A stretch of DNA of 64,000 nucleotides from JAHJUB01 sp041653615 [NCBI: Candidatus Ratteibacteria bacterium] (GCA_041653615.1 JBAZEZ010000009.1:1-64000); one strand, 5' to 3'; positions 27,737 to 37,291 are shown, numbered from the stretch's first letter. Notes: generated by a model from the sequence alone, not told the origin. Numbers and translations: made by a program.

Positions 27737-27799
27737 GGATTCCCGCGCCTACTATCCGCCTTCGCCAAGGCTACGGCGGACACAGTCCGCGGGAATGAC
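27737..27799. repeat. Family C copy 2 with a nested family D palindrome
   Basis: GGATTCCCGC and GCGGGAATGAC form the outer stem. Its loop holds TATCCGCCTTCGCCAAGGCT followed by ACGGCGGACA, itself a palindrome. It ends 9 bases before the def start. Confidence 0.75.
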
Positions 27800-27808
27800 A
27801 GGCATTAG

Positions 27809-28327
27809 ATGGAAGACCTAAAAATACATCATTTCCCGGACAAGATTCTCCGACAAAAAACCAAAAAGGTAACCAGGATAGACAACACCGTCAGAGAACT
27901 TTCCGAGAAGATGCTCGCGACAATGAAGGATGCGTCCGGAATAGGCCTGGCTTCCAACCAGGTGGGGAAACTCATCCGAATAGCGGTAATCGGCAATCTC
28001 CCGGACATCCTGAACGAACCCTTGGTTCTGATTAACCCGGAAATCAATGATTCCGAAGGCTGGACCACCCAGGAAGAAGGTTGCCTTTCTTTTCCCGGAG
28101 TTTACGCGGCGGTGCGGCGCCAAGTTAAAATTTACGCCACTTTTTGGAACTTAAAAGAAGAAGAGATGCGGATTGAAGCCCAGGGGTTTCTGGCCCGCGC
28201 CATCCAGCACGAATTGGATCACTTGGACGGCATCCTTTTTCCGGACCATCTCTCTTTCCTCTCCCGGCAGTTATTCCTGAAAAAATATAAAAACAGAAAA
28301 AAAGAACGCCTTCTTTTTGACCGATAA
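27809..28327 (+). CDS. def: Peptide deformylase
   Basis: 172 residues. It removes the formyl group from nascent proteins. All three motifs are intact: GIGLASNQVG (44-53), EEGCLSFPG (Cys92 metal ligand) and QHELDHLDG (His134, Glu135, His138). No ribosome site is seen; a family C repeat ends 9 bases before the ATG. Its usual partner fmt is not adjacent. Confidence 0.95.
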   Translation: MEDLKIHHFPDKILRQKTKKVTRIDNTVRELSEKMLATMKDASGIGLASNQVGKLIRIAVIGNLPDILNEPLVLINPEINDSEGWTTQEEGCLSFPGVYAAVRRQVKIYATFWNLKEEEMRIEAQGFLARAIQHELDHLDGILFPDHLSFLSRQLFLKKYKNRKKERLLFDR

Positions 28328-28378
28328 GGCAAATTTATAGTAAAATAATGTTTTATCAATACAAATATAAAGTAAGTT

Positions 28379-28454
28379 GTCATTCCTGTGGATTATAAGC
28401 AGGAATCTACAACCTTAAAGGAATTGAATTCCCGCTAAAAACATGCGGGAACGA
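28379..28454. repeat. Repeat family C, copy 3
   Basis: Double hairpin: GTCATTCCTG...CAGGAATC then GAATTCCCGC...GCGGGAACGAC. It occupies most of the gap between def and rplY. Confidence 0.8.
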
Positions 28455-28478
28455 CATCGTTAATCTGGAGGAATTACC

Positions 28479-29216
28479 ATGGCTGAAACAATCAATTGTC
28501 AAACCCGGACCGAAAAAGGAACCAGTGCGGTCAAGAAACTGCGTCGGCAAGGTCTGATACCCGGAACCGTATACGGACATAAAACAAAACCGATTTCAAT
28601 TTCCGTTTCCGAAACCGAATTCCTGAAAATCTGGCGGAAAATTACCGGAAAACAGGTACTGCTTGACTTGATTGTTCATAAAAATGACAAGGAAACCAAG
28701 ATGCACGGGTTTCTTAAAGATTACCAGCACGACCTGGTCGACCGAAAGTTCTTGCACCTTGATTTTCATAAAGTCAGCACCTCGGAAAAAATCCGCATGG
28801 CCATCCCGATTGAACTGACCGGGGAAGCGCCCGGCGAAAAAGAGGGCGGAATCGTTGACCAGATTCTAAGGGAACTTGAGGTTGAGGGATTGGCGGGAAA
28901 ACTTCCGGAAAAGATTATCGTTGATGTCAGCGCGTTAAAAATCGGCGATTCCATTTTTGTCTCGGCCTTGAAACTGGCCGATGAGATTGAAATTTTAAAA
29001 CACGGGGAAGAACCAATCGTTTCGGTATTGGCTCCCAAAAAGGTGGAGGAAGAAGTAGTGGCGCCGGTGGCATTGGATGAAGCGGCGGCAACGGAACCGG
29101 AAGTCATCAGTGAAAAAACGTCCGAAGAAAGACGCAAGAAGAAGGAAGAGAACAAACCCAAGGAAGAAGGAAAAACCAAGGAAGAGGGTAAGCCCAAGGA
29201 AGAAAAAAAGAAATAA
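28479..29216 (+). CDS. rplY: 50S ribosomal protein L25/Ctc
   Basis: 245 residues. The L25 domain (1-90) binds 5S rRNA and is followed by a TL5-type C-terminal domain (about 95-185; PIELTGEAPGEKEGG, then VDQILRELEVEG). The last 50 residues are an unusual Lys/Glu repeat tail with NKPKEEGKTKEEGKPKEEKK. GGAGG precedes the ATG. It is followed by pth, the conserved rplY-pth order. The tail is probably disordered. Confidence 0.95.
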   Translation: MAETINCQTRTEKGTSAVKKLRRQGLIPGTVYGHKTKPISISVSETEFLKIWRKITGKQVLLDLIVHKNDKETKMHGFLKDYQHDLVDRKFLHLDFHKVSTSEKIRMAIPIELTGEAPGEKEGGIVDQILRELEVEGLAGKLPEKIIVDVSALKIGDSIFVSALKLADEIEILKHGEEPIVSVLAPKKVEEEVVAPVALDEAAATEPEVISEKTSEERRKKKEENKPKEEGKTKEEGKPKEEKKK

Positions 29217-29234
29217 CGGTTCCGCGTATTTATT

Positions 29235-29798
29235 ATGTTTCCTTACGTAGTGGTGGGGTTAGGCAACCCCGGCTCCGGCTACCAGAAAAACAGGCATAAT
29301 TTAGGATTTCGCGTTATAGACGAATTATCCCGCCAAGACGAAAACTCATCCTTATCCGGCGCGGTATCTTTTCGAAAGAACGGCAAGGCATTTGTGGCGA
29401 AGGTAAAAATTGCAGACCGAAACCTGATTCTCACTAAACCGCACACTTACGTAAACCGCAGCGGCGAAGCGGTCTTAAGCATTCTGACACGCAACCGAAT
29501 CCCTAAAGAAAATATTCTGATCGTTTGCGATGACCTGTCTTTGCCCTTGGGAACTTCGCGGCTGCGCTTTAAAGGCAGTTCCGGCGGACACAACGGTTTG
29601 CAATCAATCATTGAGGCAATCGGAAACGAGTTTGCCCGTCTCCGGCTTGGCATCGGAACACCGGGGTCTTCGGCGGAATGGGCTGATTATGTTTTGAAAG
29701 ATTTTACGCCGACCGAAGAAGAAAAACTTCCGGAAATAATAGACCAGGCGGTTGAGGAAATCATAAACTTCATAAAAAGCCAAACGAAAAATAGCTAA
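29235..29798 (+). CDS. pth: Peptidyl-tRNA hydrolase
   Basis: 187 residues. It rescues peptidyl-tRNA released from ribosomes. GLGNPGSGYQKNRHNLGF holds the conserved Asn and catalytic His; KPHTYVNRSGEAV and SSGGHNGLQSI are the other family blocks. No clear ribosome site precedes the ATG 18 bases after rplY, suggesting coupling. Repeat A copy 3 follows its stop by 3 bases. Confidence 0.95.
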   Translation: MFPYVVVGLGNPGSGYQKNRHNLGFRVIDELSRQDENSSLSGAVSFRKNGKAFVAKVKIADRNLILTKPHTYVNRSGEAVLSILTRNRIPKENILIVCDDLSLPLGTSRLRFKGSSGGHNGLQSIIEAIGNEFARLRLGIGTPGSSAEWADYVLKDFTPTEEEKLPEIIDQAVEEIINFIKSQTKNS

Positions 29799-29801
29799 AT
29801 A

Positions 29802-29916
29802 GGACGCAGATATACGCAGAAAAAACGGGATAATACTAAATGATAATCTTTATTAGAGCGTTTCCTGGCAATTCTTTAAGGTAATTTTTAATCCGTATCT
29901 GCGGTAATCTGCGTCC
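29802..29916. repeat. Repeat family A, copy 3
   Basis: GGACGCAGATATACGCAGAA to ATCTGCGGTAATCTGCGTCC. It ends 7 bases before the malic enzyme start. Confidence 0.85.
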
Positions 29917-29923
29917 AAAAAAT

Positions 29924-31084
29924 ATGGACTACTTTCAAGAATCGCTCGCCCTGCACCTGAAACACCGGGGAAAGATTGAAGTGTGCAGCAAGGTTGCGCT
30001 AAAAGACAAGACTGACTTGTCCCTTGCTTACACGCCCGGCGTAGCCGCGCCCTGCAAGGAAATTGAACAGGACCCAAAACGTCTCTACGACTACACCAGC
30101 AAGGGAAACATGGTAGCGGTGGTAACCGACGGCAGCGCAGTACTGGGCCTGGGCAACATCGGACCGGAAGCCAGCCTGCCGGTAATGGAGGGAAAAGCAA
30201 TTCTCTTCAAAGAATTCGGCGGGATTGACGCCTTTCCCATCGCCATCGCCAGCCAGGATGTAGACGAGATTGTCCGCACCGTCGTCTTAATTTCACCCGT
30301 ATTTGGCGGCATAAATCTGGAGGATATTTCCGCCCCCCGATGCTTCCTGATTGAAGAACGACTAAAAAAAGAACTGAAAATTCCGGTCTTTCACGACGAC
30401 CAGCATGGAACCGCGGTGGTAACATACGCGGCCCTGTTAAATGGCTTAAAAATAGTAAGGAAAAAGAAGGAAGATATTAAAGTGGTCATCTCCGGGGCAG
30501 GCGCCGCCGGTATTGCGATTGCCAAATTCCTTTTGGCGGCCGGCGTTACCGAAATCATTGTCTGTGACCGCCGCGGAACCATATATGAAGGCAGGAACGG
30601 CGAAACCAATACCGCCAAAGAAAAGATAGCCCTGCTCACCAACCGGAAAAAACTCTCCGGAAGTTTATCTTCCGCGCTGGCCGGCGCGGATGTTTTTGTC
30701 GGAGTTTCGGTGCCGGGCCTGATTACCGCGGAAGACGTGAAGAAAATGGCCGCCCGAGCCATCGTCCTGGCGATGGCCAACCCGATTCCGGAAATTTCAC
30801 CGGAAGAAGCCAAGGGCGCCGGCGCCGCAATCGTGGCAACCGGACGAAGCGACTACTCCAACCAAGTCAACAACCTGTTAGCTTTTCCGGGAATTTTCAA
30901 AGGCGCTTTTCAGGCAAAAGCGGTGAGTATTACCGAAGAAATGAAAATTGCGGCCAGCTTGGCGATTGCCTCGCTGGTTTCCAACAAAGAACTCTCGCCG
31001 AATTATATTATCCCCTCGCCCCTGGACCGCCGCGTGGCCGATTCTGTCGCGGAATCGGTAAAGACCGCCGCGCTTCAGCGGTAG
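29924..31084 (+). CDS. NAD(P)-dependent malic enzyme
   Basis: 386 residues, the short MaeB-type malic enzyme without a phosphotransacetylase tail. It decarboxylates malate to pyruvate. [14 protein letters not shown] with the catalytic Tyr, [20 protein letters not shown] with the metal site, FHDDQHGTA, and the Rossmann motif [14 protein letters not shown] are intact. Together with pckG it supplies C3/C4 interconversion. Its stop overlaps the end of the convergent pseudopilin gene by 10 bases. Confidence 0.93.
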   Translation: MDYFQESLALHLKHRGKIEVCSKVALKDKTDLSLAYTPGVAAPCKEIEQDPKRLYDYTSKGNMVAVVTDGSAVLGLGNIGPEASLPVMEGKAILFKEFGGIDAFPIAIASQDVDEIVRTVVLISPVFGGINLEDISAPRCFLIEERLKKELKIPVFHDDQHGTAVVTYAALLNGLKIVRKKKEDIKVVISGAGAAGIAIAKFLLAAGVTEIIVCDRRGTIYEGRNGETNTAKEKIALLTNRKKLSGSLSSALAGADVFVGVSVPGLITAEDVKKMAARAIVLAMANPIPEISPEEAKGAGAAIVATGRSDYSNQVNNLLAFPGIFKGAFQAKAVSITEEMKIAASLAIASLVSNKELSPNYIIPSPLDRRVADSVAESVKTAALQR

Positions 31085-31773
31085 GAAGCACCCCAATCGC
31101 TGTACTCGGAAAGATAGACGTTATAATCCTCGGAAGCAATATTCAAAACCGGCCCGAACCCCTTGTTCTTGTGCCAGAGACAGCGCACCACCGGTGTATG
31201 CCCCCTGTACGGGGATGAAGTAAGCATATATTGGGAATACTCCCGCCAAGTAACATCAGAACCCGGCACCCCGCCGGCAGTTACTTCACCCGTATCGGCC
31301 GGATCCGGATTAAACATTAAAAGGTAGGAACAATTACGGGGATTATCAGGATCGTTAATCCGGCCGCTCTTTGGGTTGGCCTCGTCGTACCTGTCACATC
31401 CGTTCCAGTTATCGGCCGCGGAAGCGCCCCAAGCCTCAAATCCGTGTCCAAACGCTCCATTATCCCTATCGGTCAGACAAGTCAGGACTTTCGGGTTGGT
31501 GCCCAGGTAATTCGGTTGCAGATTGGACAACCAGTACGGAAATTGATACTCCCAATCCTGGCGATACATTTCAATCGCGGCAGAAAACTGCCTCAGATTA
31601 TTAATGCAGTTAGCCTGACGACCTTTTTCCCGCGCGCTGGAAAAAGCCGGTAATAATTGACTGGCTAAAATATTGATAATGGCAATTACTACTAAAAGTT
31701 CAATTAAAGTAAACCCCTTAGAAGACAATCGCCGCCTACACGGGGTAAATCCGAAACGCTTGTTACCGTTCAT
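31075..31773 (-). CDS. Pseudopilin with N-terminal methylation motif
   Basis: 232 residues. [20 protein letters not shown] is a class III prepilin cleavage/methylation site and helix, followed by [15 protein letters not shown], typical of the many small pseudopilins of Lentisphaerae, Planctomycetes and Omnitrophota. The C-terminal domain is rich in Asn, Asp and Trp and lacks the DUF1559 H-x9-DG tail. It probably localises to the inner membrane or a pilus-like secretion system. It overlaps the upstream HEAT gene by 4 bases. Confidence 0.85.
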   Translation of the reverse strand: MNGNKRFGFTPCRRRLSSKGFTLIELLVVIAIINILASQLLPAFSSAREKGRQANCINNLRQFSAAIEMYRQDWEYQFPYWLSNLQPNYLGTNPKVLTCLTDRDNGAFGHGFEAWGASAADNWNGCDRYDEANPKSGRINDPDNPRNCSYLLMFNPDPADTGEVTAGGVPGSDVTWREYSQYMLTSSPYRGHTPVVRCLWHKNKGFGPVLNIASEDYNVYLSEYSDWGASYR

Positions 31774-32474
31774 TTTCCCGTTACCGCCTCTTCTCTGAAT
31801 TTAACCTCTTTAGCCGCGTCGGCCGCGGCAGCCCTCACCGTAAAATCAGTTTCGCTGCCAGCCAAATTATTTAAGCGATTCAGGGTATCCGGGCCGCCTC
31901 TGCGGCTTAAGAAAGAAAGGGCTTCGACCCGTAGAGAACTATCTTCCGTGGTCTTCTCCGCCAAACGCAAAATAAGACCGGTTGCTTCCGAACCGGGAAT
32001 CCGCGCGAAAAGAACCAGGGCGGCATGTCTCACTGCGGGCAGGGGGTCAGAAAGACCTTTTTCCAGATAGGGATACGCCTTTTCTTTTTCCTTGCGGCTA
32101 ATCGTTTCCAGACCAATCATCCGGATCTTGGCATCCGGCGAATTTAGGAGATTGAGAAATTTTATCCGGTCTAAAATCAGGATGGAATAAGCGGCGGCCC
32201 GGCGTACTCTTTCATCCGAGTCTAAAGTAAGGACTTTTTCCAGGTCAGATACCGCGCCTTTTGCGTTAATGCGTCCTAAACCAAGCGCGGCGTCAAGACG
32301 GGTTTCCGGAATCACGCTGACAAGACCCTGTAAATATTTTGTCGAACTTTCCCCTTCCGGCCTGCGGCAGGAACGGACGATTAAAACCAAAAAAAAGGCA
32401 AGAATTAAAAAGAGAATGATGCCGACGGCGATTTTTTTCTTTTCTGGAATATTCCAAAAATCGCTTGTAGGCAT
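31770..32474 (-). CDS. Membrane-anchored HEAT-repeat protein
   Basis: 234 residues. One transmembrane helix (about 15-33) is followed by Arg/Cys-rich residues and about five HEAT-like repeats (e.g. [40 protein letters not shown]). The repeats should lie in the periplasm or cytoplasm as a binding platform. It overlaps the pseudopilin by 4 bases and the upstream small membrane gene by 1, so the three are co-translated. I infer a shared envelope complex. Confidence 0.7.
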   Translation of the reverse strand: MPTSDFWNIPEKKKIAVGIILFLILAFFLVLIVRSCRRPEGESSTKYLQGLVSVIPETRLDAALGLGRINAKGAVSDLEKVLTLDSDERVRRAAAYSILILDRIKFLNLLNSPDAKIRMIGLETISRKEKEKAYPYLEKGLSDPLPAVRHAALVLFARIPGSEATGLILRLAEKTTEDSSLRVEALSFLSRRGGPDTLNRLNNLAGSETDFTVRAAAADAAKEVKFREEAVTGK

Positions 32475-32869
32475 TACCGTTCCATAGACTTTGATTCTTT
32501 AACCTTTATTTTTACCGGTGGGGCTGACTGTTTTTTTACGGTTCCCTGGCTCCCACTTTGTCCCCGAAGAACCGAAGGAATCATTTCTCCCGTCGGAATT
32601 GACGAAGGTAAAATTACAGACGGAGGAATTGACGTCTCCGCGGAAACCTTCAGAATAGAATTGAGAACGTTGGGATTGGCAACACCTTGTTCCGCCTGGC
32701 CGACAACGTAATAGTAATAACCGCCGAGGCCGACAATGAGCAAGGAAAGGATCAACGCAACCGCAAATTTCGGCTTACTTACTTCCAAAACAATCAAAGC
32801 CAGGATAATTCCCAGCAAGCCCACCGCTATTACAATCAGCGCCGAAAGGTAGCCCATCACATATTCCAT
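32474..32869 (-). CDS. Small membrane protein of unknown function
   Basis: 131 residues with two transmembrane helices (about 8-28 and 34-54, ending GLGGYYYYVVG), then a Ser/Pro-rich tail of about 75 residues. I do not recognise the family. GGAGG lies 6 bases before the ATG. Its stop overlaps the start of the HEAT gene as TAATG. It is the first gene after mraY, from which it is separated by 87 bases. Confidence 0.65.
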   Translation of the reverse strand: MEYVMGYLSALIVIAVGLLGIILALIVLEVSKPKFAVALILSLLIVGLGGYYYYVVGQAEQGVANPNVLNSILKVSAETSIPPSVILPSSIPTGEMIPSVLRGQSGSQGTVKKQSAPPVKIKVKESKSMER

Positions 32870-32956
32870 TCTTTGCCTCCGTTAAAAAATAAAATGTATT
32901 GGAATGTTTGCCAATTTCTTTTATATTACACTCTTTTCGCTTTCTCTGTCAATTTT

Positions 32957-34021
32957 TTAACGAATTTTAAGGGTCACCAGCGAAAAGAGCGCAAAAATAA
33001 TAGCCAGAATCCAGAAACGAATGACTATTTTTGATTCCGGCCAGCCGTGCAGTTCAAAATGGTGGTGAAGCGGCGTCATGGCAAAAACCCGTTTCTTGCG
33101 GGTTTTAAAAGAAACAACTTGGATAATTACCGAAAGCGCTTCAATCACAAAAACTCCGCCGGCAAAAAACAAGGCGAACTCCTGTTTGGTAAGGATGGCC
33201 ACCACACCCAGACTGCCGCCTAAACTGAGGCTCCCGGTGTCACCCATAAAAATTTCGGCCGGATAGGCATTAAACCAGAGAAAACCAAGGCTGGCTCCGA
33301 TAAGACTGGCACAAAAAACCGATAGTTCACCCACGCCCCGGATAAAAGCAAGACCTAAATAATTGGCAAAAACATAATTACCCACAACATAACTGATAAA
33401 GGTAAAGGTTATCGCCACCATCAACACCGAACCGATGGCCAGACCGTCCAAACCATCTGTGATATTAACCGCGTTGGAACTGGCCGTCAAAACAAAGATT
33501 ACCAGCAAGAGATACCAGATACCCATATTCCAGATAATTTCCTTAAAAAAAGGCGGGTAGATGGTTGTTCCAAACTGAAAGGGACCCAGAAAAAGGGCTA
33601 AACCGATAACCAGGCCCAGGCTAACCTGGCTGGCTATCTTCACCAGGGGCCTGATTCCTTCTGCCTTTTTTCGAATGTATTTGGTGTAATCATCGTAAAA
33701 ACCGGTTACGGCGAGCCAGACCAGGGAAAGGAGCGTCAGCAGAAGATATTTATTGGAAAGGTCCGCCCATAAAATTACGGAAATGATAACAGCGCCGACT
33801 ATTAAAATACCTCCCATCGTCGGAGTGCCGTACTTGGAAGCATGGAATTCCAACAGGTCTGGATGCTTCAAATGCTGCATGGTCTTAATAAAGCGCGGAC
33901 CAAAATAAAGAACCAGGAAGAGACTGGTAAACGCAGCCAGAACCATCCTAACCGTCAGGTAACGAAAAACATTAAGCCCGGACCAGTAAACACTCAGGAT
34001 ATAAAGTAGTTTATAGAGCAT
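32957..34021 (-). CDS. mraY: Phospho-N-acetylmuramoyl-pentapeptide-transferase
   Basis: 354 residues, ten membrane helices. It makes lipid I. KYGTPTMGGILI, GFYDDYTKY, SNAVNITDGLDGLA and the C-terminal MTPLHHHFELHGW are the hallmark motifs with catalytic Asp and His residues. ATG 34021 is chosen; the open frame reaches 34063, but those codons are within the family E repeat. No ribosome site is visible. The next dcw genes (murD, ftsW, murG) do not follow. Confidence 0.96.
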   Translation of the reverse strand: MLYKLLYILSVYWSGLNVFRYLTVRMVLAAFTSLFLVLYFGPRFIKTMQHLKHPDLLEFHASKYGTPTMGGILIVGAVIISVILWADLSNKYLLLTLLSLVWLAVTGFYDDYTKYIRKKAEGIRPLVKIASQVSLGLVIGLALFLGPFQFGTTIYPPFFKEIIWNMGIWYLLLVIFVLTASSNAVNITDGLDGLAIGSVLMVAITFTFISYVVGNYVFANYLGLAFIRGVGELSVFCASLIGASLGFLWFNAYPAEIFMGDTGSLSLGGSLGVVAILTKQEFALFFAGGVFVIEALSVIIQVVSFKTRKKRVFAMTPLHHHFELHGWPESKIVIRFWILAIIFALFSLVTLKIR

Positions 34022-34037
34022 TACGTTAAAAGTTTGT

Positions 34038-34124
34038 GTAGGGGCGCGGAGTTGCATCCCCACCCGATAAGACTAAGGCTTTCAGCCCACGTGATACAGG
34101 AGGGGACGCAGCCCCTCCCCTACA
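34038..34124. repeat. Repeat family E, copy 3
   Basis: GTAGGGGCGCGGAGTTGCAT... to GACGCAGCCCCTCCCCTACA. It fills the gap between the pilin-Ig gene and mraY. Confidence 0.75.
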
Positions 34125-34127
34125 TTA

Positions 34128-35858
34128 CTACCTGATGACTACAATTGTCCAATCGTAAGCAAGTCCGGTCTTCTTGTCTTTAACCATCAGAACCTGCTTT
34201 CCCGGCGTACCGAATATAACCGAAGGTTCCCGGGAAGACCGAAAATTATGATCGGAAGACATAAACTCAAGTTCACCGGCGTATTCCGAAACTTCATTCC
34301 CGTAACGGTCGCTGAAAAGAACCTTAAATTTGTATTCCTGGCCCAGAACCGCCACCATGGGAATGCCATCCAACCTGATATCAGCCGAAACAGCCGGTTT
34401 TACCTCAAACGGATTAGACTTTCCGGAATGGTTATTTCCGTCTTCCACCACCAGGCAGGTCTCTTTGGACGCCTTAGTAACCAGAACCTCCTCCACTCTG
34501 GCTCCGGAAATATAACTTTCCCGGGAAACTATCAAAGTACCGGTGGTGTCGCTCAAATAAGGACCTTTGACCGTGTTTCCCCATCGGTCTTCGGAATGAA
34601 TGATAACGCTAAAGGGTTCGCCGGCAATCTTCGGCGAATTAATCCGGTCAATCGTGAAATGGTCAACAGCGCCTGGATTTACCACAAAGGCCTTTTCTCC
34701 GGTAATGTCACCGTTTAAATCCCTTTGGAGGGTTGCTTTTATCTTTTGGTTTCCGGCCTTAAAAAAAGCGAGCCGGAATTTCCCAATCTGATCCGGATCT
34801 TGACTTCCGGTTAATAGTATTGGCTGCATCTTTTGCATCTGGGCGGTGGGGTCAGAACATTCCAACTTCATCTTTCCCTCGTAAACCAGGCAGATATTCC
34901 CAAACTTGTCCTGAACCAGAACTTCCAGCTCAAAACCTTTCCCGGCTTTTAAATCATTTTTCGGCAATAAGATTTCAATCTTTTCCGGCAGCCCAGGGAC
35001 CACATCAACCTTCGCGGGGAAAAAAGCACCCTCTTCGTCCACCACCAGGACAGTATCTACCCCAACGCTCCGGGAAAAGGACATGTCGCCTTCCCAGACG
35101 CCTTTGGAAAGCACAACCGTTTCTGGTTGAATACTGCCGTTTACACTCGCGATACTTACCGTTTTGTCAACCGGAGCCATCTTTCCGGATTCATCATAGC
35201 CGACAATCTTCACCCGTAATTCTCCGACAACGATCTTCTCCGGCAAATTTTCCACCCGAACCTTAACCGGTCTCTTCACCTGACCCGCTGCTGCTTCCGG
35301 CTCCGGCTTCTGCTTCGTAAAGCTGGACTCCGGCTGTTTGGTAGAAGGCGCTGCTACCACCGGAAAATTTATTCTGGGACCAACACTAACCGTGCCGTCC
35401 GCGCGCAGAATCTGATAACCCCTGCTGTGCGGAGACGGCACATCGGGACTAATTGAAGTTACTTCGGTCATCAACCAGGTAGAACCGGGGATTCCATCCA
35501 AACTTTTACCGCTTACGGTATCGTTCCAGAGATAGTTTGTACCGCGTTTATTAAGTTCGGAAGGAATTAACGGGCAGAAAAAGACGGCTTTGTTACCGCT
35601 GAGACTATCCTTAAGTAAATTATTGATTCCTTTTATATCGTCCGGAGAACTCGGAAAAAAAACAGCGTTGGGCAAAGAGCCGTTGTCCATCTGAAAATTA
35701 ACCAGCGCCAGATAAATTTGGTGCAGATTATTCTGACAAGCGGCTTCGTTCCCCTTGCGCACAACCTGGTAGGCGGTAAAAGAAATCGAAGAAACAAAAG
35801 CGGCAACCACCGCTAATTCCAAAAGCGCGAACCCGGATTTCCGCCACATTCCCTTCAT
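34128..35858 (-). CDS. Pseudopilin fused to Ig-like repeats
   Basis: 576 residues. The N-terminus (GFALLELAVVAAF, residues 9-21) has the prepilin Gly and Glu5, then a pilin helix and CQNNLHQIYLALVNFQMDNG. After a pilin-size domain (to about 170) and a Pro/Glu/Lys linker come about four Ig/invasin-like modules recognised by the repeating pattern VQDKFGN, SEDRWGN, FSDRYGN. A pilin carrying Big-type adhesin modules is unusual, and its place between murF and mraY is more so. murF ends 7 bases upstream. I infer an exported or membrane-tethered surface protein. Confidence 0.75.
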   Translation of the reverse strand: MKGMWRKSGFALLELAVVAAFVSSISFTAYQVVRKGNEAACQNNLHQIYLALVNFQMDNGSLPNAVFFPSSPDDIKGINNLLKDSLSGNKAVFFCPLIPSELNKRGTNYLWNDTVSGKSLDGIPGSTWLMTEVTSISPDVPSPHSRGYQILRADGTVSVGPRINFPVVAAPSTKQPESSFTKQKPEPEAAAGQVKRPVKVRVENLPEKIVVGELRVKIVGYDESGKMAPVDKTVSIASVNGSIQPETVVLSKGVWEGDMSFSRSVGVDTVLVVDEEGAFFPAKVDVVPGLPEKIEILLPKNDLKAGKGFELEVLVQDKFGNICLVYEGKMKLECSDPTAQMQKMQPILLTGSQDPDQIGKFRLAFFKAGNQKIKATLQRDLNGDITGEKAFVVNPGAVDHFTIDRINSPKIAGEPFSVIIHSEDRWGNTVKGPYLSDTTGTLIVSRESYISGARVEEVLVTKASKETCLVVEDGNNHSGKSNPFEVKPAVSADIRLDGIPMVAVLGQEYKFKVLFSDRYGNEVSEYAGELEFMSSDHNFRSSREPSVIFGTPGKQVLMVKDKKTGLAYDWTIVVIR

Positions 35859-35865
35859 ATTGCAG

Positions 35866-37281
35866 CTATTTTAGCATAAAATGCTCAACGATTTCCTCTA
35901 ACTTAAGGAAACGGGAACCCTTGAGAAAAACGAAAACGCCGGGTTGCAGATTTTTCTGTAAAAAAGAACCGGCGGCTTGATTATCTTCCGCCCGCAAAAT
36001 CCTACTTTCGGGAAAACCAAACGAACAGGCGCCTTCTCTGACTGATTCCTTTTCCGGACCGACCAGAATCAAGCGGTCCGGGTTTACCCGCGCCAGGAAC
36101 CTTCCCAGGCTAAAGTGACTCCTTTGAGAAAAACGCCCCAGTTCCCCCATAGAACCGGCTACAATTATCTTACGGTTATTTCCGGCCAGGCGCCGAAAAG
36201 TAGACAGCGACTCCCGGAACGAAGCGGGGTTGGCGTTGTAAGTATCGTCAACGATATAAACTCCGGACTTTTCCAAAACCTGAAAACGGTGTTCCGCCGG
36301 TTTGAATTTCGCCAATTGTTCGGTCAGAACATCTTCCGAAATTCCAAACCGCAGGGTCAGGGCTGAAGCCGCCAGAACATTCTTGATATTGAAAAGACCG
36401 AAAAGAGGAACAGAAAGCGGGAGGAATGTTCCTTCTTTCCGGCCGAGCAGAAAATGAGTACCCTCCGGCGTGAACCTGATATTTTTTGGGAAATAATCGG
36501 CTTCCTTCTTCAAACCGAAAGTAATGCGCTCCCGCACCGGAAAAGAGGCCAGGAAAGAAAAAAAACGGTCGTCGGCCGGAAGAACAGCGCAACCACGTTT
36601 CAGGTAAACCAATAATTCCGCTTTGGCGGCGGCTATCCGGCTTTTGCTGCGCAAGAAACCCAGGTGCGCGGAACCGATATTGGTAATCAAACCGAAATTC
36701 GGAGACGCGGTCCGGCTCAAATTCGCAATTTCTCCGGGATGGTTCATGCCCATCTCCAAAACCGCCGTCCGGTCAGCCATGCTCAGTTTAAGAATAGAAA
36801 GGGGAAGACCGATTTCGTTATTAAAGTTTCCGGCATTAGCTATTACGCGATAAGAAGCGGAAAGAATATGCGCGATAAGCTCCTTAGTTGTAGTCTTGCC
36901 GCTGCTTCCGGTTATGGCGACAACCGGTATCTTGAATTTTCGGCGGTAATTTTCGGCGATGGCCAAAAGCGCTTTTTTGGTGTCGGGAACTTCGATTAAA
37001 ATAAATCCCCCTTCACCTCGCCTCTCCCCGTTGGGGAGAGGATAAAGGTGAGAGGGACTAAATTTTCCCAAAGCAAACAAAGAACCGGAAGCACCTTTAG
37101 CGACGGCCGCGGCTATAAAGTTATGCCCGTCAAAATTCTCTCCGGCAACCGGGATAAAAAAATCCCCGCGTTTCAGGCTGCGGCTATTAATTGAAACGGA
37201 ACGAATCACGGAATCCTGTCGTCCCTGCTTAAGCAATCCGCCGGTCCAATCCAGAAGTTCTTTTACGGTTATCTTTTCCAT
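35866..37281 (-). CDS. murF: UDP-N-acetylmuramoyl-tripeptide--D-alanyl-D-alanine ligase
   Basis: 471 residues. It adds D-Ala-D-Ala in peptidoglycan precursor synthesis. The ATP loop ITGSSGKTTTKELI, NAGNFNNEIGLPLS, LEMGMNHPGEI and DDTYNANPAS are intact. The N-terminal domain contains an in-frame palindromic repeat, bases 37007-37060, encoding SPSHLYPLPNGERRGEGG between LFALGKF and ILIEVPDTKKAL. That segment has no counterpart in the family. ATG 37281 starts the conserved MEKITVKELL; codons upstream to 37323 belong to repeat C copy 4. Confidence 0.95.
   Translation of the reverse strand: MEKITVKELLDWTGGLLKQGRQDSVIRSVSINSRSLKRGDFFIPVAGENFDGHNFIAAAVAKGASGSLFALGKFSPSHLYPLPNGERRGEGGFILIEVPDTKKALLAIAENYRRKFKIPVVAITGSSGKTTTKELIAHILSASYRVIANAGNFNNEIGLPLSILKLSMADRTAVLEMGMNHPGEIANLSRTASPNFGLITNIGSAHLGFLRSKSRIAAAKAELLVYLKRGCAVLPADDRFFSFLASFPVRERITFGLKKEADYFPKNIRFTPEGTHFLLGRKEGTFLPLSVPLFGLFNIKNVLAASALTLRFGISEDVLTEQLAKFKPAEHRFQVLEKSGVYIVDDTYNANPASFRESLSTFRRLAGNNRKIIVAGSMGELGRFSQRSHFSLGRFLARVNPDRLILVGPEKESVREGACSFGFPESRILRAEDNQAAGSFLQKNLQPGVFVFLKGSRFLKLEEIVEHFMLK
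37007..37060 (-). repeat. Coding palindromic repeat (family I) in murF
   Basis: On the minus strand CCCTCTCACCTTTATCCTCT continues CCCCAACGGGGAGAGGCGAG and GTGAAGGGGG. It is in frame, adds about 18 residues, and shares its GEGG/GEG-coding end with the copy in the P-type ATPase. Confidence 0.85.
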
Positions 37282-37291
37282 CCGCTCTTTT

